DNA from: Chitinophaga pinensis
GTDB lineage: Bacteria > Bacteroidota > Bacteroidia > Flavobacteriales_D > Crocinitomicaceae
NCBI GenBank assembly: GCA_943327315.2
Contig: CALPWQ020000006.1
Span: 1-45,711, forward strand
DNA length: 45,711 bases
Reading direction: 5' to 3'
Shown: positions 15,738 to 25,016 of the stretch, piece after piece
Numbering within the stretch: position 1 is the stretch's first letter
How the letters are laid out: the number at the start of each line of letters is the position of its first letter
Notes under the pieces: model-generated
The model's database searches: none
Seen by the model: the letters and a program-made list of their open reading frames with translations, nothing else
Told to the model about the DNA's origin: nothing
Program-made: the position numbers and the translations under genes

Positions 15738-16634
15738 TTATGAAGATAAAGCACTCTTTAAAGCAGCAGGTAAAGAAGGGTACTTAAAAGAATATCCCGA
15801 ATCAATTATTTTGCGATTGGTTGCGCTTGTTCCTTTCAAAAGTACATCCGCCATTTCTCCGAACATGGCCCGCAAGACAAAGGAGGGAACTGCAGGAAAG
15901 AAGAAGGGTTTTTTGAGTTGTTGGGCTAGCTCCTTCATAAACACTCGATTGGTATCACATTGCGCTACGGCATTGTATGCTCCGTTTAACTTTTGGTCAA
16001 TGGCGTGCATGATAATCCCTACCAAGTCAGTGGCGTGAATCCACGGCATGAATTGTTTCCCTGTTCCAAGTGGCGAACCAGCACCAAGTTTAATTGCGGG
16101 CAACATGCGTTTCAAAGCGCCCCCATCAGGGCCCAAAACGACAGCTATACGCACTTTCATCACTGGACATTTCGCAGTAAAAACATCGGCGCTTTTTTCC
16201 CATTCTTTGACCAAGTTTGAAAGGAAATCACTTCCGAAAGGATCGGTTTCAGCATGTTGGACATCACGGGTGTCAAATCCGTAGGCATTGATTCCGGAGG
16301 CAGAAATGAAGTGTTCGAGGTGAGGCATGTGATCAATCTTGCTGAACAAAAAGGCATTTGTGCCTATTCTAGAAGCCAAAAGTTCTTTTTTTCGTTCTTT
16401 TGTCCACCTTTGGTCAGCGATACCAGATCCACATAAGTTAATGAGCACCTGCACTCCTTCGAATGCGGCAACATCAATTTCTCCTTTATCGGGATTCCAA
16501 GCATAGACATTCGTTGCCTCAGCTTTCCTAGATAAAATGTGTACCTCATGTCCACTTTGACGCAACTCTTGAACGAGCGCTTTACCAATAAAGCCGGTCC
16601 CACCAGCAATCAGTATTTTTTTTGATTCTGCCAT
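15738..16634 (-). CDS. TIGR01777-family NAD(P)-dependent epimerase (SDR39U1-like)
   Basis: 298 residues from the ATG at 16634. Extended SDR fold: dinucleotide motif GGTGFIGKAL (11-20), then VLINLCGSGIADQRWTKERK, which with the HFISASGINAYGF block is typical of the TIGR01777 (YfcH/SDR39U1) family; substrate unknown. An upstream in-frame ATG at 16694 would overlap the GNAT gene and add a Cys/Thr-rich stretch before the beta1 strand, so I reject it. Sits 34 bp after the GNAT gene at the end of the maeB-ruvA-sprA-GNAT run. Confidence 0.9.
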   Translation of the reverse strand: MAESKKILIAGGTGFIGKALVQELRQSGHEVHILSRKAEATNVYAWNPDKGEIDVAAFEGVQVLINLCGSGIADQRWTKERKKELLASRIGTNAFLFSKIDHMPHLEHFISASGINAYGFDTRDVQHAETDPFGSDFLSNLVKEWEKSADVFTAKCPVMKVRIAVVLGPDGGALKRMLPAIKLGAGSPLGTGKQFMPWIHATDLVGIIMHAIDQKLNGAYNAVAQCDTNRVFMKELAQQLKKPFFFPAVPSFVLRAMFGEMADVLLKGTSATNRKIIDSGYSFKYPSLPAALKSALSS

Positions 16635-16668
16635 ATATATGAAACAAGTACAAGTTGAAAAGGTTGAT

Positions 16669-17115
16669 TTATTCGTCAAAAAACAAGCGCCCATTGATCC
16701 ATTCTGAATCTAGGCTTGCATTCTTCTTCGCGTAAAATGAAAGCGCAGGCTCGTTCCATTCCAAAACTTGCCAGTCCATTCGGCGTACATTTCTTGCTTT
16801 GGCTATGTCAACGACTTGGTCAAAAAGCTGTGATCCGATGCCATCGCGACGAAATTCTGGAAGAATGAAGAAGTCTTCGAGGTAAAGACATTTGCCTTTC
16901 CACGTGGAGTAATTCGTGTAAAACAGCGCAAATCCTATGATTTGATCAGCTCCTTCAACGACGAGCGCATCGCAAATTTTCTCTTCAAAAAGATGAATGG
17001 CCAAGTCACTTGCTGTGTTATTAACTTGCTCAGGCGCTTTTTCGTACAAAGCCAAGGCGTGAATGAGCGACATGATCGCATTCTCATCTCCGGGTATTGC
17101 AGCGCGGATTGTCAT
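16669..17115 (-). CDS. GNAT N-acetyltransferase, SSAT-like
   Basis: 148 residues. GNAT fold with acetyl-CoA loop FRRDGIGSQLF; the motif CLYLEDFFILPEFRRDGIGS followed by MDWQVLEWNEPALSFYAK is very close to the diamine/thialysine N-acetyltransferase (SSAT/PaiA-like) branch. It may acetylate polyamines or a thialysine-like amine, but the substrate cannot be read off. ATG at 17115 lies 2 bp after the sprA stop, so it is read with sprA. Confidence 0.87.
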   Translation of the reverse strand: MTIRAAIPGDENAIMSLIHALALYEKAPEQVNNTASDLAIHLFEEKICDALVVEGADQIIGFALFYTNYSTWKGKCLYLEDFFILPEFRRDGIGSQLFDQVVDIAKARNVRRMDWQVLEWNEPALSFYAKKNASLDSEWINGRLFFDE

Positions 17116-17117
17116 GC

Positions 17118-20100
17118 TTATTGTACGCCAGCAAGATTGAAACGTAAACGAATACCGGTGCTCATATTCCCTGTTGGGAAGGCGGTAGCAATCTTCGGTG
17201 TGTTGATCACTTGGTCGTAGTACAACTGAACGGTTAAGTTCTGTGTAAGGTTGTAGTCTGCAGATGTCTTAATGGAAATGACACGCTGACCGGCAGTCGC
17301 TTGGTTTGTATTTTCTACGACTTTACGAATCACTGTCAAATTGTCTCTAAAGGAGAAGTCGAAGCGAATGTTTAAGTCGGCTGCAGGAATTTTCTCAAAC
17401 GGTAGTTTCACTTTGGCAAACTTATATCCTGCACCAATCACCCATTCATCACCAATCACCTCTGTCACCTGGTTGTTGTTCATTGAAAGGGTTGCAGAGC
17501 GGTCTTTTTTGTACTCGAATTTGGTAAGTAGTGATTGACCTTTGATGTTCCATGTCGCATCAAACCCAAAGAGCGGCGAGAAGCGCTGTGTCAAGGTTAG
17601 GTTTTGAATTTGTCGTCCAGCTAGGAAGTTGTTGTTGATGTCCAGTCCAGAAGCATTGCCACCAGCATCAAATTGAGCATTTAAGTTTGTCTGCAAACCG
17701 GTAACACTCACGGTGGAGCTGTAGGCGTGACGAATAACGAAGTTCTTCACGTATTTCTTTGCGAAATCGAATTTTGTCAAACCGTTGTAGTTAATGGACC
17801 AGTTTGGAAGTGGCATATTCTTTATTGGATTGATATTTTTCTCATTTACCGTGCGATCGGTATACGAAGTCAAGAAAGCTCCAATGATCACTTCCTGCTG
17901 AGTTCCGTTGTATCCGCTATAATATCCAGATGTCAAGGCAGATGAATTGGCGTTGTTTGCACCAAGTATCTGTGAAACCAATGGACGATTTGTCAACAGG
18001 TTATCAAACACGGAGGACGAATATTCCTTACCGATTAAAGCAAATGCGGAACCAATTCCGATGGTAGAATAGGTGAGTGTTCCGGTTTCAACGCGGCTTT
18101 GACCTTCGTACTGTTGGGTTGATTCATTCCAACGGAAAAACTCATTTGAATTGTTTCCAAAAGTACGGTTCAGTGAAAGCTCGATGGTCAGGTCCTTCAG
18201 TGGCTCAAGCGATGCGCGCATGGTTAAGTTCTTAGAATGCGTCATGGAGTATTGCTTGTTCAAATCTTGGTTTTGCACCAGCCAACCATTGTTCGCCGCA
18301 GTTTGAGCAATGTTATAGCCCGTTTCTCTTCCCCAAATATCGTAACGTTGTTGTCCGAACACAAATCCACCGAGCGGTGCGTTAAACGACGGGTTAAACC
18401 CAAGTATTCTAGTTTCTTGATTGTAGCCCGGAAGCAATGTTCCATCATTGAGTGCATACGTTGCGGAAACATTTCGAACAGTCATCAATGCGCGGGCAAA
18501 GAAACCAGCTACTGGATGAACCTTTCCACCGCGTTTTTTCTCTTGTTCTTTTCTTTTTTCTTCGCGTTCTTTCTTTCGTTTTGCTTTTGCTTTTTCCTTT
18601 TCGGTCATTTCTGACTCGTCTTTTTCGGGTTCTTGTTCAGCAGCTTTATCCGTTTGTCCTTTGGATCCCCCTTCAGCCCCTGTGTTTCTTCCACCAACAT
18701 CTTTTGATGTAGCAGTACCTCGGCCACCTTTGCCATCTTGAAGCACTTTTTTCAAGTAGGGAACTTTGTTGTAGAGGTTCATGAAATTCAACTGAGCCGT
18801 CATGTTGATACTTCGGTTGTTTTGGATCGTATTTCCAAAAGCACTTTGACCGAGTGGTGCCCGTTGCCAGTTGTAAGTACCTGAATATTTAAAGCTGGCA
18901 CTCATCCAATCGGTTGCAGGGAATTTATCCAGAGGAATGGTATAGTTGATGGAATAGTTGTGTGAGTAATCCATCGTTTTTCCTAAGGTGTTCATCTGGG
19001 AACGAATCGTATCTTGGAATGCTTGGTAAGCAAGAGGATCTGCCTTTCTGTCCACGCGACCATTGCCCTCCTCAAAAATAGCTCTGTTGGCTGCGTTGAA
19101 GGTAACCTTAAGGTTCTTAGTTACATCATACCCTAGTGTGTAGGTTCTGTTCCAATTGAAACGCTTTACATACACGGGTGCGAATTCGTAGTCGGGAACC
19201 ATGTTGTTCCTCACCTGACGCTCATTGTAGGTGCGTAAAAGGTCGTTGCTGAATGAAATGTTTTTTGGCGTGAGGTATAGATTAAAGTCTTTTACCAAGG
19301 AAAGCCATTTCGATTTTTGTACGAAAGGCAATTTTTTGAATGGCTCAAACGGTTTTGCGGTAAATGAATAGTTGTAGTTCAATCCCGTATTCCATGTTTT
19401 TGTGCGGTCGTAATTGGTGTTGAAATCGCGGTGCAAATTTTCTGAGAAGGCGTACGACGTTGACCAGTTGGAAATTCTCCAGAACTGTGCTTTCGCGCCC
19501 GCTTTCATTTCCTTGCGCACATTGGTGAAATTGTAGGATTTTCTTTCCGTGAAGTCTTGCCCTAGTTTAGCGCGTTCACGACGTTCAGCCAAATCGTAAG
19601 CGGAAAGTTTAACATCTGGGTTGAATGGGTCATATTCAGGATTGATCACTCCAACAGAATATCCATAGAAGAAAGGCAAAGACACACGTGCTTTTCGACC
19701 GAAGAACTGTCCCAATTGTACATTGGCATTCATGTCAACACCCATGCGCTCGTTACGTTGACGCTCTTGCACGCGGCTTTCGACACTACCCCAGTTGATC
19801 CCAGAATAATTCCCCGACATGGATACATTGGCAAAGTCCGCCATTTGAAGTTGCATTTGGGCCACAGCGGCTGAACCTCCTTCGCTGACAAAGTCCGTCA
19901 AGCGCAGCTCATTGATCCAAATGATTGCGCATTCGGCTTCGCCATTGTCTGTTGAAAATACGTTGGATGATTTTGATGGGTTTCGCACCCCCACCATGAT
20001 CGTCCGAATGCCTTGAAGGTTCGGACTACCTTTCACTTTTATTCGTTCACCCGTTGATCCTGAAATGAAGTCGGAATATTCGATGACATAAGAAACAGAA

Positions 20101-23100
20101 GTATTGCCAGCATCGATGAGGTTATTTCGTTTCTTTTTGAGGTTCAAGAGGTCATCGAAAACAATTTCAATATCGTTCAACGAAGGCCAAATGTCTTCAG
20201 GAAGTGTTGCTCCCCACTGTGTTTTGTAGAGTGGGATTTCGTATTCGTAATAATTGTCGCTGAAGTCAGTACCCAAACGCACGAAAACGGTCAAATCCTT
20301 ATCGTTCAGTGTCAAGGATGTTTTCACTTCTTCAGCATGCACAAACATTTTCATCTTCTTGTAGGTACGCACATCAAATTGCACATTGCGGTAAGCGGCG
20401 CGGGCATCTCCATCTTGAAGGTTACAGATGTCTAGTACAAGGGATTGTTCGTTGAGCTGACGTTGGTAAGTTTGAGAAGGGTCAATTTCGCGTTGAATTC
20501 CTGGAGGAATTTCATATTTAATTGGGCTGCGTTGATCGTTCTCTTCCACGTTCACAGCTCCGATGTTGAATGATGTAAGGTTCGGATCGACTTGAACACT
20601 CTCTCCTGGAGTAGTTAAGTCTTCTAAATATCTTCTCCATTCACCACGAATCAATTCAAGTCGTGCGAAGCGAATCACAACTTCTTCGTCGAAGTCTTTC
20701 AAGAACATGCGCATAAAACGAATCGAGCGGAAATCGGTGATTCCATTTACTTTGCGTTCGAAGTCGCGAATAGGAATTTTGAATTGGTACCAACGTTCTT
20801 CTTTCGTTCCATTTTGATAGACTTGAACATTCGTTATGTAATTTTTTCCAACAGCCATATCGTTTTGACGCATGCTGACACGGTATTGAAAATAGCTCTC
20901 TGATTCTGCGAGGTTGTTGTCTTGGTTGATGTCCTCCAAGTCGGGCATGTTGGTACCTTGCGTTGGATAGCCATCAACATTGGCAGTATCAGACATTTCG
21001 GTTGTAGGCGAATTGCCTTCCATACCGTTGTATTTTTTGTATCGTTTTAGGATGTTCAATGTGTCCGCATCGTAATTGTCGTCGCGGTAAAAATTATAAT
21101 CATCGCCCGACGGGTCATTGATCATGCGTGATTTCGTGGCAGGGTCTAAATTGGGATTGTTTTGTACCCAGGAAACATAATTTTGAAAAGCAATACGCTC
21201 CTGTGCATTGTTCCATCCATCCAATCCAATGTCTTGATTCAAACGGTTATTTGGATCGGTATCAAAAGCATTGACAACAACCTGCTGTGTTGATACGCGT
21301 GCCCAAGCAGTTGTATCGATGTTGTCGTTCACAGAAACCCCCGTCGGCGGCAAACCATTTTCAAAGCTTTTGCGTGAATCTGCTAGGACATCTTCTGAGA
21401 TGTTACCAAGGTTGAAGTAAAGGTCACCACCTGAATGATTTTGATCAGGATCAGCATCTTCATTGTACGGGTCGAGCACCCAGAATTGGATGAACTCTAC
21501 ATTGGTTAATTCGAAGTCATTTGTCGACAAGGAACGCATGATTCCACCCCAACGGTTTTCTGGGTTGGAGAAGGTACCGTCAGGTAAAATGGCATTGGTA
21601 GTATCGTAGTTGTACATCCCACGCTCTTTCGGGTAATAGGCAAGTTCAAGGATTGGGATGTTGGTAATTGAACCATACTGTTGTTGCAGGTTCGGGAAGA
21701 TGTCTTTTTGATTGACGAGGCGCATACGACTATCCGACAACATAGCAGGGTTGTCTTTAATGTGCTGTGGCGTCAATGAATTGTTTTGGTAGAACAATGG
21801 ATCGATGAGGTACCATGATGTATGCGCGCGCTTGTACCCTGCAGAAAGGTTTTTAGTTTGTCCTTCTGGGAATAGATCAGGTTGCCCTTGAGGTGTTGAG
21901 GCAAGTCTCCAAGCCGTTGATGAACGCAAGTCAATGGCACTTTGGGATCCCTCGAAATCATCAATGTAAGAAGTTCCATCTTTGTTGATGGCCCTTGGCT
22001 GACCAGGAATAAGGTGTGCAAACTCACCGGAAAAAGAAAGTGTAGATTTCTGCGTGGTTGAAATGACTGGCAGAAGGTCAATCATTTTGGTTAAAAATGG
22101 CAGTTCTGTTTTCACTGCCAAATCGATTCCGATGATGTTGTTTTTGAAAGGCTCACTTCCAATATCCACTTTTTGAGTTACCGGACGTTCCATCATCCGC
22201 ATCCAGGTCCCGCCAATGTTGAAATTTTCATTGAACCTGTAGTTGTAGTGCATCCCCATCATCGACCTGGCTTGGAAGCCAAAGACAGAATTGCTTTCAA
22301 TGGAAATTTTAATGGGGGTATTGGATTCAAGAATCCCACTGTTGAGGATTTTTACTCTTCCAAGGTTATAATCAACAGTATAATCAACACCTTCTGTCAA
22401 CTTGATTCCTCCGGCGGTAACTGTAACGGCACCTTGAGGAACATTCAATGTATTTAATGGAATATCCGAAGTCACCGAAGATTGATATTCACCTTTAAAG
22501 GTGAAACGGTTTTTACTCGGAATCTGCTGTGCGGCAGTTTTTGTAGAATCATAGAGTTCAGTGTAAGACACTTTATCTACAATGACTTGAGGAATGTTCG
22601 CGGCTTGAAGTTTTGTCTTTAACGTTGCTCCAAAAGGCTCAATGGTAGAGAAGTACACGCGACCATTCCGCGTATTGATTGTCCCGCCATTGTCAGCTTT
22701 GTTTCCAGAGAAGTTGATCGGCACATAATCGAATACCCCATCGGAGAAGGGTTGCTGGTTTTGGTTCAGCTTATCCATTTCCAAAAGTGTAACCAACTGC
22801 TTGTCATCGACTCCATCCAAGGGGAAGAAGGGCACGAGCAAGGAGGTTTCGGGGTTGTTGTAGAGGAGGTCGATTTTAAATCCTGTTTGATCTACTTGAT
22901 ATGCACCTATGGAGTAGACGTTCTTCATCATCAAGTCCCACACCTTATTGTTTGGATTCGTGATGGTAGGTTTTATCAATTTAAGAATAAGTGCCTGTTG
23001 TCCAGCTACACCATCGGTAGAGAATTCACCCACCTGATAGGTTTCCCCGCGGTACGTATATTCGTAGGCCACAGCCAAAACCTCGTCGTTGTTTAAGGGC

Positions 23101-24437
23101 AGGTTCAAGGAGACATAACCCAATAAGGCGTTGTAGGAGAATTCTTGTTCCGTCAGTTTTCGTGCATTTTCCACTTTTTCAAAGTGAACAGCTTGTTGGA
23201 AAGGCCCAGGGGATGTTACTTGGGAACTGAGTGCTGGAACCGCATTGGAGAAGCTGCGCACCAAGGGCTGATTCGCTGCCCACGCATAAAGTCCGTTCGC
23301 TTCATTGTCAGGAATGTCATTCGGTCCAAATCCACCAGGATTACCTTGGCAATTGCTTTGTTTTCCTTCCCCTAAATCTGCAAAGGCAACCACATTACGG
23401 GTGTTTTCAATGCTATTTGTGCGATTCGTCAACCACACCTCGATCCGGGTAATGGCCATGGTTGAATTGACAATCGGCAAGGTAGACATCGCTTCGTCGT
23501 AGTGGTCGTGGTGGAATAAGTTCACAAAGTAGTGACGATTGGCCTCGTAATTGTCGGCGCTTAGTTCAAACTTCTGAACTTGTGCTTTCCCTGTAATGTT
23601 GATCTCCTGACGTTTCCCTTTGGATGAAGCTGCAATCAAATCGATTGTTGATCGCCCAAATTTCAATTTTGTTTTTGCTCCAAAGAGTGTTTGAGAACCT
23701 TGAATCAATGAAGTAGGCAGCTGCATGGCCACATTTCCCAATTCAATTTTTTGCATGATTTGGTCTTCGTCTCCCGTATATTCTAACTTGGAGATATTGT
23801 CAAAATCGAATGCTGCTTGGGTGTTGTAACTTGTTCCAATCTTTAGTTTTGTTCCAATTTGACCCACTAAATTGAGCTGAATCTGTTGCTGGAAGTCGAA
23901 GCGCGTAATTTTACGCTGCTTCATGGGCAAGATGGGGTTGTCATAGCGTGATGAATTCACTCCAAAAGACAGTTCAACGCTCCCTTGCGGGCGAATGGTA
24001 ATTTGATCTGAACCGAAGAAATTTTCAAAGGCCTTGCTTCCAATTTTGATTGGAAACTCCATGGGCTGACTCTTTGCGGTTTGCTGGTCGATTTTATCCT
24101 TCCAGTTTTCACGAAGTGCTTTTTGACGCTCGTATTCTAGGTATTCCTCCAAGGTCATCATGGATGGATTCCTGTAATTCAAATCACTGCCAATCGTTTC
24201 CTTGAAGATGTATGTCCCCGTTATTGGGTCGTAAACAATGGTTTGTTTCACTGAACTCGGATCGCCAAGGTCAAAACTTTGCGGTGTAGTTTGGGTTGGA
24301 TCGATGTTGTTTTGAATAGGAAACGGCAGGGTATCCTGCGCAAACAGCTTACCCGAAAGCATAAATGCCGCAAAAACCACCAACGAAACCGATGTAGTTG
24401 TGCGGTATTTAACTAGTAAGTGAATCCTCTTTTTCAA
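17118..24437 (-). CDS. sprA: Type IX secretion outer-membrane translocon SprA
   Basis: 2439 residues, the size of known SprA (about 2400). SprA is the giant 36-stranded beta-barrel through which T9SS cargo crosses the outer membrane; it is also needed for gliding in flavobacteria. Seen: signal peptide with cleavage near LFA-Q (33/34); AYSPG-free but typical SprA sections FLDLGDPS-like start (SFDLGDPSSVKQTIVYDPITGTY), many repeats of aromatic beta-strands, and the C-terminal barrel end TGIRLRFNLAGVQ. The start codon is TTG at 24437 (no ATG upstream of the signal sequence), one base after the ruvA stop. Residues ~1897-1972 form a highly charged Lys/Glu-rich insertion (KEKAKAKRKKEREEKRKEQE). Operon maeB-ruvA-sprA is a typical flavobacterial arrangement. 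Confidence 0.96.
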   Translation of the reverse strand: MKKRIHLLVKYRTTTSVSLVVFAAFMLSGKLFAQDTLPFPIQNNIDPTQTTPQSFDLGDPSSVKQTIVYDPITGTYIFKETIGSDLNYRNPSMMTLEEYLEYERQKALRENWKDKIDQQTAKSQPMEFPIKIGSKAFENFFGSDQITIRPQGSVELSFGVNSSRYDNPILPMKQRKITRFDFQQQIQLNLVGQIGTKLKIGTSYNTQAAFDFDNISKLEYTGDEDQIMQKIELGNVAMQLPTSLIQGSQTLFGAKTKLKFGRSTIDLIAASSKGKRQEINITGKAQVQKFELSADNYEANRHYFVNLFHHDHYDEAMSTLPIVNSTMAITRIEVWLTNRTNSIENTRNVVAFADLGEGKQSNCQGNPGGFGPNDIPDNEANGLYAWAANQPLVRSFSNAVPALSSQVTSPGPFQQAVHFEKVENARKLTEQEFSYNALLGYVSLNLPLNNDEVLAVAYEYTYRGETYQVGEFSTDGVAGQQALILKLIKPTITNPNNKVWDLMMKNVYSIGAYQVDQTGFKIDLLYNNPETSLLVPFFPLDGVDDKQLVTLLEMDKLNQNQQPFSDGVFDYVPINFSGNKADNGGTINTRNGRVYFSTIEPFGATLKTKLQAANIPQVIVDKVSYTELYDSTKTAAQQIPSKNRFTFKGEYQSSVTSDIPLNTLNVPQGAVTVTAGGIKLTEGVDYTVDYNLGRVKILNSGILESNTPIKISIESNSVFGFQARSMMGMHYNYRFNENFNIGGTWMRMMERPVTQKVDIGSEPFKNNIIGIDLAVKTELPFLTKMIDLLPVISTTQKSTLSFSGEFAHLIPGQPRAINKDGTSYIDDFEGSQSAIDLRSSTAWRLASTPQGQPDLFPEGQTKNLSAGYKRAHTSWYLIDPLFYQNNSLTPQHIKDNPAMLSDSRMRLVNQKDIFPNLQQQYGSITNIPILELAYYPKERGMYNYDTTNAILPDGTFSNPENRWGGIMRSLSTNDFELTNVEFIQFWVLDPYNEDADPDQNHSGGDLYFNLGNISEDVLADSRKSFENGLPPTGVSVNDNIDTTAWARVSTQQVVVNAFDTDPNNRLNQDIGLDGWNNAQERIAFQNYVSWVQNNPNLDPATKSRMINDPSGDDYNFYRDDNYDADTLNILKRYKKYNGMEGNSPTTEMSDTANVDGYPTQGTNMPDLEDINQDNNLAESESYFQYRVSMRQNDMAVGKNYITNVQVYQNGTKEERWYQFKIPIRDFERKVNGITDFRSIRFMRMFLKDFDEEVVIRFARLELIRGEWRRYLEDLTTPGESVQVDPNLTSFNIGAVNVEENDQRSPIKYEIPPGIQREIDPSQTYQRQLNEQSLVLDICNLQDGDARAAYRNVQFDVRTYKKMKMFVHAEEVKTSLTLNDKDLTVFVRLGTDFSDNYYEYEIPLYKTQWGATLPEDIWPSLNDIEIVFDDLLNLKKKRNNLIDAGNTSVSYVIEYSDFISGSTGERIKVKGSPNLQGIRTIMVGVRNPSKSSNVFSTDNGEAECAIIWINELRLTDFVSEGGSAAVAQMQLQMADFANVSMSGNYSGINWGSVESRVQERQRNERMGVDMNANVQLGQFFGRKARVSLPFFYGYSVGVINPEYDPFNPDVKLSAYDLAERRERAKLGQDFTERKSYNFTNVRKEMKAGAKAQFWRISNWSTSYAFSENLHRDFNTNYDRTKTWNTGLNYNYSFTAKPFEPFKKLPFVQKSKWLSLVKDFNLYLTPKNISFSNDLLRTYNERQVRNNMVPDYEFAPVYVKRFNWNRTYTLGYDVTKNLKVTFNAANRAIFEEGNGRVDRKADPLAYQAFQDTIRSQMNTLGKTMDYSHNYSINYTIPLDKFPATDWMSASFKYSGTYNWQRAPLGQSAFGNTIQNNRSINMTAQLNFMNLYNKVPYLKKVLQDGKGGRGTATSKDVGGRNTGAEGGSKGQTDKAAEQEPEKDESEMTEKEKAKAKRKKEREEKRKEQEKKRGGKVHPVAGFFARALMTVRNVSATYALNDGTLLPGYNQETRILGFNPSFNAPLGGFVFGQQRYDIWGRETGYNIAQTAANNGWLVQNQDLNKQYSMTHSKNLTMRASLEPLKDLTIELSLNRTFGNNSNEFFRWNESTQQYEGQSRVETGTLTYSTIGIGSAFALIGKEYSSSVFDNLLTNRPLVSQILGANNANSSALTSGYYSGYNGTQQEVIIGAFLTSYTDRTVNEKNINPIKNMPLPNWSINYNGLTKFDFAKKYVKNFVIRHAYSSTVSVTGLQTNLNAQFDAGGNASGLDINNNFLAGRQIQNLTLTQRFSPLFGFDATWNIKGQSLLTKFEYKKDRSATLSMNNNQVTEVIGDEWVIGAGYKFAKVKLPFEKIPAADLNIRFDFSFRDNLTVIRKVVENTNQATAGQRVISIKTSADYNLTQNLTVQLYYDQVINTPKIATAFPTGNMSTGIRLRFNLAGVQ

Positions 24438-24438
24438 C

Positions 24439-25014
24439 TTATAATAATTTCAGTGCTTCTTTGATTAATTGTTCCACAGACTCTGCTCCAGTCGAAAGTT
24501 TATCGAGTACCTTGTCTGCTGCTTTTTTGTCAAAACCCAAAGAAACAAGCGCAGTTAACGCGTCAAATCGGTTTGTATTGCTTTGACTAAACATATTTTC
24601 AGTCGAAAATGTCATTTTTAACATTTTATCCTTGAGGTCAATAATCACCCGTTGGGCTGTTTTTGCTCCAATACCTTTGATTCCTTGAATTGTGCGCACA
24701 TCTTCGGATTGTATGGCATGTGCGATCTCATCGGGCACCATTGACGAAAGCATAATCATTGCAGTGTTCGGACCAATTCCTGAAACCGAAATGAGGTGGT
24801 TGAACATCTCACGTTCTTCTTTTGAAGAAAAACCATACAATATGTGGGCATCTTCACGAACGATGAGCTTTGTAAAAACACGAACGGCCTCATCGGTACC
24901 TAAGTTTGTAAAAGTATTTAGCGAGATTTTTACTTCATACCCAATCCCTCCACAGTCGATCACGAGATCGGTAGGGTTTTTTTCAATGAGACGGCCACTT
25001 ATCTGTCCAATCAT
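24439..25014 (-). CDS. ruvA: Holliday junction DNA helicase subunit RuvA
   Basis: 191 residues. RuvA tetramers bind four-way junctions and load the RuvB motor. Domain I oligonucleotide-binding fold (MIGQISGRLIEKNPTDLVID), double helix-hairpin-helix (ISVSGIGPNTAMIML, about 75-89, and IQGIKGIGAKTAQRVI, about 109-124), flexible linker rich in Ser/Asn (STENMFSQSNTNRFD) and C-terminal domain III (DALTALVSLGFDKKAADKVL). Packed between maeB (2 bp) and sprA (1 bp). Confidence 0.96.
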   Translation of the reverse strand: MIGQISGRLIEKNPTDLVIDCGGIGYEVKISLNTFTNLGTDEAVRVFTKLIVREDAHILYGFSSKEEREMFNHLISVSGIGPNTAMIMLSSMVPDEIAHAIQSEDVRTIQGIKGIGAKTAQRVIIDLKDKMLKMTFSTENMFSQSNTNRFDALTALVSLGFDKKAADKVLDKLSTGAESVEQLIKEALKLL

Positions 25015-25016
25015 AG

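Noticed and set aside
16635-16694. Upstream start of the epimerase gene
   Set aside because: Overlaps the GNAT gene; the family N-terminus begins at MAESKKILIAGG (16634).
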